NCBI GenBank assembly: GCA_000231825.2
Contig: JH720394.1
Location: 1-64,000, forward strand
DNA length: 64,000 nt
DNA from: Tetrahymena elliotti 4EA
Taxonomy: Eukaryota > Ciliophora > Oligohymenophorea > Hymenostomatida > Tetrahymenidae
Reading direction: 5' to 3'
The notes below the pieces were generated by a model. That model ran no database searches, was not told the DNA's origin, and saw only the letters and a program-made list of their open reading frames with translations. Of the stretch, positions 56,770-64,000 are shown one piece after another. The position numbers were made by a program, and so were the translations under genes. Within the stretch, counting starts at the first letter, position 1, and each line of letters opens with the position of its first letter.

Positions 56770-59490
56770 TTATTTTGTCTGTAATACTAAATATTTGTTG
56801 TTTGGAATTTGCTTTTGTTTTACAGATTATTGTTGTTAAGTGTAGAACTTCAATCAAATAGTAAATATCTTTAAAAATCTAAATTATAAAAAATTAATCT
56901 TCACAAATTTTTTGTAATTCAAAAAGAAATTAAAGACTTTTTAGAGTATTTAATTATTTATCAATGCATTTATTACTTGAAATATCAAATTCTTTTGATT
57001 TAATTTATTTGCTTCTAAAATTAAGGTTAAAAAGAGCATCTTTATAAATATTGTAAACTAAGTTAGAAAAAATCTTTTTTTTAGCTAGTGTTTCCTAAAA
57101 TATTTGCTCTTCATATTTTTTTCACTGCGAGCTCAATATTTGCCAAAATATTATCTCAACGAAAATCTTAAAAAAATTACTTGATTTAATAAATTTTATC
57201 TAATATATGTAAATTATTTTGAATTACATAAATCATAATATCATTTCATGCAAAGCCTTAAAAATTTCCAAAAAAAATTTATGATAAATAATTAATTTTC
57301 TTATATTGAAGGAGTAAATAAGATATTGATATTCGAAAACTACATTAATTCGAATTTTATTAAAGTTAAGATATATATTTTAATTATCTTTTTTTAGCCT
57401 CAATTTTTGAAATTATTTATGATTTGATCCTGAAATTATTTAATAAAGATTCTATAGCATGGAATAAATCCCTTAGAAAAGATAATTTTAATCTTCATTT
57501 CCCTCAAGGATTTGAAAAAATATTCCTTTTCTTTTAAATTCTGTAGAATGTTTTCTCCATTATAAAATATAATCATATCTTTGAATCTTAAGAAAAATAA
57601 CTAAAAATGCCAATTGAAAAGAAAAAAAGTTCTCTATCTTACTAAATTTAAAATCACAATTTCTTCTAGATATAAAGTAGGTATTTTTATTTTTAATAAA
57701 TTAAATTATTTTATTACATTCTTCATTAAATAATTTATCAGTTTAACTATGTTAAAACAGATTTTAAGTTCAAATTTTTTATAAAAGAGTTTACATCTAT
57801 AAATACCTACAAAAAAATAAACTTAAAATTATTTTTTTAATTTATTAATTAATTATTTATTAATTTTTAAATTTCTAATAAATAATCTTCAGGCTCTGAA
57901 TCACCACTACCTCCATCCAAATTTTTTAAATCGTTTGAATTTTCTCCTTACACAATAAGTCAAAAATGATTTTTTAAACATACTTAAATTATTTTTCTGG
58001 ATTTTTATTAAGGTAATTAACAAAAATTAAATTTTGGTAATAATAAAAAGAAATTAGTTTTATAAAATATTAATATTTTGACATTAAACCTCATAAAAAG
58101 ATGTTTTATCTATTGAGAAGACTATATTATTTCATTTCCTTATATTATTTTAGGTTAGAATGTAGAATCTTATTTTTAAATGATGAATTGAGAAAATAAA
58201 CTATTAGTTATCAAATTATTTTAATATTGTTCATTAAATTCTTAAAACTCAATTAAATATTTTAGTATTTGAAATATTTATAAAATATTAAAGCTTTTAA
58301 AATGATTCATGACCCTAATAATCATACTATGAATCGAAAAGTATAAGGTATGAATCATTAATTTTATAAAAATTTTTATGAAATAGATTAAAAAATTTAA
58401 AAAATATAAAGTTAATCGCTCTGTGAATTGATAGGTATAAGGTAAATGAATGATTATTTTATGAAACATTTTAAAAACATGATATTTTTAAATGAAATTT
58501 ATTAGAAAATGATAAAGTAAATACTATTTTTTGTTTTAAAGATGTAAATGAGTTTTAATATTTTTTTATTAAAAAAAAATAAATAAAAAATCTTAATTTT
58601 TATTTTTTAATTGACATAAAAATAAAAAAATGAAATTTAAATCCATATTATAATAACTTAAATCAATTAAATTGATAAATTTTGAATTAGTGATTAAATT
58701 AAAACAACAAACTTAAGTTGTTTAAATTTCAATTGATTTAATAAAACAATTAAAATTTCAAAAAATAAAATTGAAAATACTAACTGCAGCACAATATTAG
58801 CTACTCTTGAAAAATAACTTCTTTATTTTCTAAGTTTGAAATAGTTGATTGAACCATTATTTTGTATTACAATTTTCTACATTGATATTAGATAAATATT
58901 TTAGAAAATAATTTTAAAATGTTGAGTTTAAATGTTAATGATAATTATATCCTCTAAAGAAATAACTTTTTAGTGATTGAGAAATTAGAAATAAAGGTTT
59001 CTGGTTTAAAAAAATAGATTAATTTATTTTATTTTTTTTGTTAAAAGATGCTATTTATTTTTTTGAATATAAAATTAATTTATAAATTGATAAACATTAT
59101 CAAAAAGTCTTTATTAACTACTAGACAAATATTTAATGAAACAATGCAGAAAATAGATGAAAGAAGGGTATTTAGTTTTTGTTTGATATTAGGATTAGGT
59201 AAATACGAAAGGAGAAATGGAGAAAAATTAAAGTGCTTCCTTGTTAGTTTGTTAGAAAAGAAGATATATAGATAATAGATCCTTAGCAAATAATAAGATA
59301 TAAAGGAAAGCAATAAAAATTAAAGGAAGATAATAAACAAAGAATAACAAATAAAGAATCAGAAAGAATAAAATAAAATAATCTTTTTTTTTTCAAAGAT
59401 AGTGAATATATCAAGGTGAAAAACAATAAAAATAGTAAATCACTTAGGTAAAAAACAAAGCAAAGAAAAATTAAAAAATAAAATAGTTAG
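56770..59490. other. Long intergenic region between divergent genes
   Basis: This 2.7 kb lies between the start of giant gene B (minus) and the LpxB-like gene (plus), so it holds two divergent promoters. About 170 bases next to gene B resemble the leader of gene A. Most of the rest is very AT-rich. Two places are less so: a short GC-richer island at about 57888-57950 (possible exon, listed separately) and 59130-59275. From about 59280 to 59480 the plus strand is purine-rich and probably is the 5' UTR of the LpxB-like gene. No tRNA or clear repeat was seen. Confidence 0.5.
57738..57959 (-). CDS. Possible isolated exon or small ORF
   Basis: A minus-strand frame of 74 codons (ciliate code) between two TGA triplets, with no initiating Met near its beginning. 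The upstream half encodes an acidic, Gly/Ser-containing stretch (Asp-Gly-Gly-Ser-Gly-Asp-Ser-Glu-Pro-Glu-Asp) that reads like a real protein tail and coincides with a local rise in GC. The downstream half is low-complexity Asn/Ile/Leu/Lys. I could not join it to another exon in phase. It may be the last exon of a missed gene, a remnant, or chance. Confidence 0.18.
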
Positions 59491-61041
59491 ATGTTGACTC
59501 ATATTAGCAGAAGATATTTCAGCTTTACTGGCAGAAAGACAATTTTTGTTGCTGCAGGTTCCCCTTCCCACGATTTATAAGCAGCAAACTTTATGAAGGA
59601 TTTGAAGAAGAAGAGCAATAATAATTACGATTTTATTGGTATTGGAGGTCCTTTGATGTAAGCAGAAGGTCTTAACCAAAATTATGCAGATATTAATAAA
59701 TTCTTAGATAAGCCATTCTTCCCCTTGAAAAACTTTATTCGTTTCCACATAGCCAGATGTTATCATCCCTACATGGCTCCTCTTCATTTCTTTAATAAGT
59801 AAGTCCTCAATTAGGTTGATAAGAGCAGTCTTGTAAAGGATTAAGTTGAACTCAATATTCCTTCAGCTATTATAACTTTTGGTAATGAATTCTTTATGAA
59901 AAAGTTATATATTCGTCTTTGTGATCAATATGAATTACACAATAAAGTTAGACCTCCCACTTTCTTCTATGATAGAACACATATCAATTAAAGATTTGAA
60001 TTCCAAGATTATTTGGATCATTTCTTTTACACTATCCCTTTGAAATAAATTAACTTTTAGAGTTTTACTTATCCCTCTACTTGCGTTGGTCATGAAGGTG
60101 TTGGTAGAGCCATTCAATTCCTTTTCCAAAATTCTAAGTAATACCCTAACGTTAAGTCTCTTGTCACTGCTAATGGTTTGAAAATTGCCAGCAATCATAA
60201 GTAACACAGAGAAATTATTGAAAAGCTTGTTGAAGAATAGCGTGCTATCCAACGTTCTCGTTTAGGAATCAACGAAAGCAAGAATGTCTTCTTACTTGCT
60301 CCTGGAAACACTAAGGCTGAAATTAACTTCGCTGTTAATCTTCTTTCTCGTTCTTTGGAAGAATTCTTTAAGAAGCCTTAATTAACCAACATTTCTCGTG
60401 ATCATTTCACAGTCATAGTTACTGCTGATAATGCTTAAAACGCTGAATTCGTCAACTAAGCTATCTCAAACTCTAAGTATTTGAAGAATGTTCAAACTAT
60501 TGTTACTACTGGAGAAAAGGAAAAATTCGGTGCTATTTGTGCTGCTGATGTTGGTATTCCTCTTAACGGTGAACTTGTTAGTGAATGCGCTGCTTTATAA
60601 TTACCCTCTGTTATTATTTCTAACATGAACCTCTTCTATGCTTATATTACTTAATTATATAATAATTTCTACTCTGATATCAACTTCGCCATCCAAGGAG
60701 AAGCCTATCACGAGCTTGTTTCTACTGCTGCTAACCCTTATAAGCTCTCTGACGAAATTTACGATTTATATTCTGATCCCAAACTTAGATATCATTTTGC
60801 TGAACGTTACTCTAATGTTATTCACCAAATGATTCCTCAAGCTAACTCATAAGATAATATTGTTACTACTGATGTAGCTACTCTCCATGGAGTTGAAGTC
60901 TAAGAACGTGCCTTCACATATGAAACTATTGCCTCTAAGGTTTTAAAGGCTGCCCGTGCTTATGAAAGCTTAGATAAAAACGTTCCCAACCATCAAATTC
61001 AATAACACAGAAAGGAAAAGCTCATTAAAGCAGCTTTTTGA
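59491..61041 (+). CDS. lpxB: LpxB-like glycosyltransferase (GT19), probably mitochondrial
   Basis: An intronless frame of 516 codons ending in TGA at 61039-61041. Bacterial LpxB (usually about 380 residues) joins UDP-diacylglucosamine to lipid X, making the lipid A disaccharide; plant homologues are mitochondrial. Landmarks in family order are: the first Rossmann strand and glycine loop at residues 18-28 (AAGSPSHD, compare the bacterial GEASGD motif), the highly typical GIGGPLM at 50-56, CVGHEG at 198-203 (compare F-V/I-G-H), LLAPGNTKAEI at 268-278 (compare LPGSR..EI), and LNGELVSECAAL from 358 (compare SGTATLE..L). The PSVWAW segment is not recognisable, and the Arg of LPGSR and the SGTAT residues are changed. 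Membership of the family is fairly sure, activity is not. The N terminus (MLTHISRRYFSF) has paired Arg with hydroxylated and aromatic residues and no acids, typical of a mitochondrial presequence. Codon use is richer in C-ending codons than in the neighbours, suggesting high expression. Confidence 0.82.
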
Positions 61042-61760
61042 ATTAATTGCAATAAAAGGTCATAATTACATTTTTTACAATAAAATCTGATTCAAATTGA
61101 TACAGTCTAACAAAATTGAGAATTGATAATTAAATATGCTACTCTCTCTCATTAGTCCCTTTTTATCAGGATTAAATAATGCAAATGCTATATTTATTAA
61201 CTGGCTAATAGATAATAATTAGATAGCGTTAAATATTTATTCTGTAAAGTAAACTTAATATATTATAAACGTGCCCTAAATCTTATGGAAAATTTCTAAA
61301 GGCAAATTAGGCTAAACCAAAAGAAATTAAGAATGAACCAAAATATTTAAGATAAATTCTAGATGCTGATTGTATTTATTTGTATCAAATAATTAGTTGT
61401 TTAAATCTATTTTATTTTACTCTTCTATTTCAAAATCTTACTTTATACACATTATTGATCCGATCCATTCATTGTACAATTTATTAATTAAATTATTTTA
61501 CTTACTATTATTTTCATCCATCTTTTAAATCTCAATATGGTAAATAAAAAATAATATAATTGTTATTCTATTTTAATTTTCTTTTTTTTAAGAATTAAAT
61601 AAATTATTTCTATTTCTAATCAACAACAATTTATCTTTTCATCTTATTTTATTTAAAATAAAAAAGTAAGCAGACTTTAATATCTAAAATTTTTAATTAA
61701 AAAATATTTAACATTATCAAAAAACAAAAAATTAAGTCATTAGTAAGAAATTTAAAGCAA
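61042..61760. other. Intergenic spacer, nothing recognised
   Basis: This 0.7 kb AT-rich stretch separates two plus-strand genes. It should contain the 3' UTR of the LpxB-like gene and the promoter of the next gene. No coding frame, RNA gene or repeat stands out. Confidence 0.5.
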
Positions 61761-63435
61761 ATGGACAAAACAAGAATATTAGATAGTGTTGATACATCAG
61801 ATAATCTAGTATATAAATCACTGATATCTAGATCATTAATCAAAGAAGTTTATCAGAAAGTATGTTTTTTATTAGTTTCGATCTTCAATGTAGAATAAAA
61901 ATTATTTTTTTATTTTAGCCAGCATATCTAATGAAAGTAGTAAACGTTTTATCATAATGGTTAGAGATTATTGAAACATATTGCAAGCAATCTATTTATT
62001 CTCTTTCAGATTACATTGCGCAATATTATGTATATATTTTAGAGTAATTTATTCAAATTTTTAACAATTTTATTTTAGTAATAAAAGTACCCATAGAATG
62101 AGCAGCATTAAAAATACATAACAATCTTATTCTACTCCTTCCATTAACAGCTTCATAAATCCAAAGAATTATAATTATTAGACAAGCTACTTTAAATTAC
62201 CATGCTTGACTCTCATATTTTATTAAAATTTTACTTACGATTGAGAAAGCAAGCCTAAATATACCTTAGAAACAAAAGAAAAGTGCATGAATTTTTCGAA
62301 ACTGAAGTTCTCTAGTTTGGTATAGTATTTTTCACATTTACTGGACTGATCTAATTTTACTAAAAAATAGTATATAATTTTTAGAATTCAATTTTATAAT
62401 AAATTAATATATAGATGATTGGACTATAATAATTGGAAGAATATTTAAATAAAATGGAATTAGAGAGATAGGATATTTAGTTAAAGATTATAACACGAAT
62501 AATGTGTCATTAGAAAAATTAAAAGAAAATTCAATAGAAGTTATTCCATTCTTTAGATTATGTATTAACTATTACAATAAAAATCGTTAAGAATTAATCT
62601 ATGAATAAAATATTTTAAATAAATCTCTTACTCAATCTTTTGCCTCATAATATAACAAATCAGGTTCTTAAATCTTATACAACAAATCATATGCTTAATC
62701 TCTTCCTATTGTTAATGATTAAGATGAACAAGAAGACCAATAATAGTAAATATAGTATCCTCAAAAAATATCTTAAAACAGTTCACAAATTGATGATTAC
62801 TTTAGAGTAAATTATTTTATTAATTTATATTTAAAGATAAATAATTATATGAATAAGTGCTACTATTTTTTACCAAAAATATAAAATAATTTTATAATTA
62901 TTAGAAAAGTTCATATGAATCAAAAGGTGATGAAAATTGTACTAATATTTATAGATCTTTAAGCTAATAAAATACCCTTAACAATTCTTAATTTCACTCT
63001 CCTTCTATCAATAATTAAAATGTGATGATTTTTCATAAAGAAGCTGAGACGTTTTACAAAAAATTACATGAAAGTAGCTGCTCAAATTGTAAATTTGATT
63101 CTCCAAATATGAGCTTGATAAGTAGATAAGACAACTAAAATTAGAAATTTATTGTTTTAGCAGAATACACTTCTCAACTTTAAAATCAGATGAAAAATAT
63201 CCTAGAAAAGGTAAATTAATTGATCTCTTACAATATTAAAATTTAAATAAATAAATAGTTGCTGATTGACAGAAATAGCGTTAGTGATTAAGAAATAAAA
63301 TAGGCAATTTCAATTCTTGATATAAAATAATTCAGGAAAAGTAATTTAATAATTGATAGATAAACTTAATCAAAAGGATTTTTTAATTTATATATAATAG
63401 GTGAGAGCATACATGCAGTAAACTAAATTAAATGA
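61761..63435 (+). CDS. Hypothetical protein, 451 residues, six exons
   Basis: The exons are 61761-61859, 61919-62029, 62079-62319, 62385-62806, 62905-63210 and 63259-63435, and the TGA is 63433-63435. Introns are 48-98 nt with GT..AG ends. Reading phases agree across all junctions, which supports the model. The fourth exon could instead begin at 62415, which keeps the frame and removes ten residues. I do not recognise the family. Residues 1 to about 220 look helical and rich in Leu, Ile, Tyr and Lys, with a basic patch around 125-140. About 230-290 is Ser/Asn/Gln-rich with a poly-Gln run encoded by CAA, TAA and TAG. The last 160 residues are mixed, with one closely spaced pair of cysteines (C-S-N-C). 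No signal peptide or membrane helix is evident, so it is probably intracellular. It ends 131 bp from a convergent gene. Confidence 0.72.
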
Positions 63436-63566
63436 ATGATAAATAATCATTTTTTAATATTTAAAGCAAATAAATTTAATGTTTATTTATATAAATATAT
63501 TTTTATTAATATGAAATGTTGGGATTTCAGGTATATTTTGATAATTAAATAATATCAAAATTAATT
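63436..63566. other. Short convergent intergenic region
   Basis: Only 131 bp separate the TGA of the hypothetical gene (plus) from the TGA of the partial gene (minus). The 3' UTRs of the two must be very short or overlap. No terminator-like hairpin is clear. Confidence 0.6.
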
Positions 63567-64000
63567 TCAATTTTGCACTTTAGGCAAATCATTACTATAA
63601 ATTATATTTTAATTAATTTTTGTTAGATTTTATTCATTGATATTTATATTTTAATCATGATTTACATTCTCTAAATTAGAAAAATCAACTTAAGATGGAA
63701 GTGCAGAATAAATTTTATTTACTGAATCTAGGGAGGAGACTATTTATGAATAATTATTAATGTGACTATTGTTATTAACATCATAAGAATTTAAATATGA
63801 AAAATTTTTATCACTTAATTAAAGCTTATTTTGATCCTAAATATTATTTTTTTCAAAATTTTTTGAATTAGCAAATGGATTTGAACATGTTAGATTTCTT
63901 TGATGGTCAATAACTGGTGAAAGATCTCCATTCTTTTCATAGGGGAAGTTTTTTAAGGATTTAGCTTCAGTAGATTAATTCTGCATTTTTGAACGATACT
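63567..64000 (-). CDS. C-terminal part of an Asn/Gln/Ser-rich protein (partial)
   Basis: An open minus-strand frame from the window edge to TGA at 63567-63569, 144 complete codons. It is continuous only in the ciliate code, with many TAA and TAG codons. The composition is dominated by Asn, Ser, Gln, Lys and Asp with a few Tyr and Phe. No domain, cysteine cluster or membrane segment is visible, so this looks like a disordered tail. The start and identity lie beyond the window. No intron is needed within the visible part. Confidence 0.6.

Noticed and set aside
59048..59419. Plus-strand open frame of 123 codons ahead of the LpxB-like gene
   Set aside because: It ends in TGA before the LpxB-like start, is dominated by Lys/Ile/Leu/Asn, overlaps an equally long frame on the other strand and shows no domain. 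It is better read as promoter and purine-rich 5' UTR.
59935..60252. Minus-strand open frame of 105 codons
   Set aside because: It lies wholly inside the well-supported LpxB-like gene on the other strand and reflects its codon bias.
1..64000. Bacterial or organellar origin of the window
   Set aside because: The many GT..AG introns, reassigned TAA/TAG, absence of operon structure and very AT-rich spacers indicate a ciliate nuclear genome; the lipid A synthase-like gene itself uses TAA and TAG for Gln.

Overview
The window is nuclear DNA of a ciliate, most likely a Tetrahymena-type oligohymenophorean. Three things support this. The DNA is very AT-rich. Convincing reading frames are open only if TAA and TAG are read as glutamine, with TGA as the sole stop. 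Genes are cut by many short AT-rich GT..AG introns, about 48-355 nt where I could delimit them, which is too long for typical Paramecium introns. Standard-code ORF calling therefore misses almost every gene here. No tRNA, rRNA, CRISPR array or recognisable transposon was seen.

Layout. (1) 281-1570, minus: a four-exon gene for a 334-residue protein with three C2HC zinc fingers, an acidic linker and a C-terminal RING-H2 finger, a likely E3 ubiquitin ligase. (2) 2368-28580, minus: giant gene A, secreted, built from repeated beta-rich, cysteine-containing units, estimated at 7,000-8,000 residues. (3) 29895-56769, minus: giant gene B, its tandem paralogue, with a 100-N assembly gap inside one intron. 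(4) 56770-59490: a long, mostly empty intergenic stretch. (5) 59491-61041, plus: an intronless 516-codon gene for a divergent LpxB (lipid-A-disaccharide synthase, GT19)-like protein with a probable mitochondrial leader. (6) 61761-63435, plus: a six-exon gene for an unrecognised 451-residue protein. (7) 63567-64000, minus: the C-terminal part of an Asn/Gln/Ser-rich protein running off the window and converging on gene 6.

The main story is the A/B pair. They arose by tandem duplication of a roughly 27-28 kb unit that includes the signal peptide, the C-terminal region and about 170 bp of leader. Most of the length has diverged, with introns largely unalignable. Two long tracts are nearly identical: 6581-12798 with 34158-40375 (6.2 kb, constant offset, introns included) and 22329-25418 with 50292-53380 (about 3.1 kb). 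This mosaic is what recent ectopic gene conversion or unequal exchange would leave, although an assembly artefact must be excluded. The function of the giant proteins is unknown. A signal peptide, dozens of extracellular-looking repeats and no visible C-terminal membrane anchor point to a secreted, surface-coat or matrix protein.

The LpxB-like gene stands apart by its more GC-rich, ordered codon use and lack of introns, suggesting strong expression. Its substrate-binding motifs are altered, so catalytic activity is uncertain. All reading frames were derived by hand. The exon structure of the two giant genes was traced only in part, so their intron counts and protein lengths are estimates.
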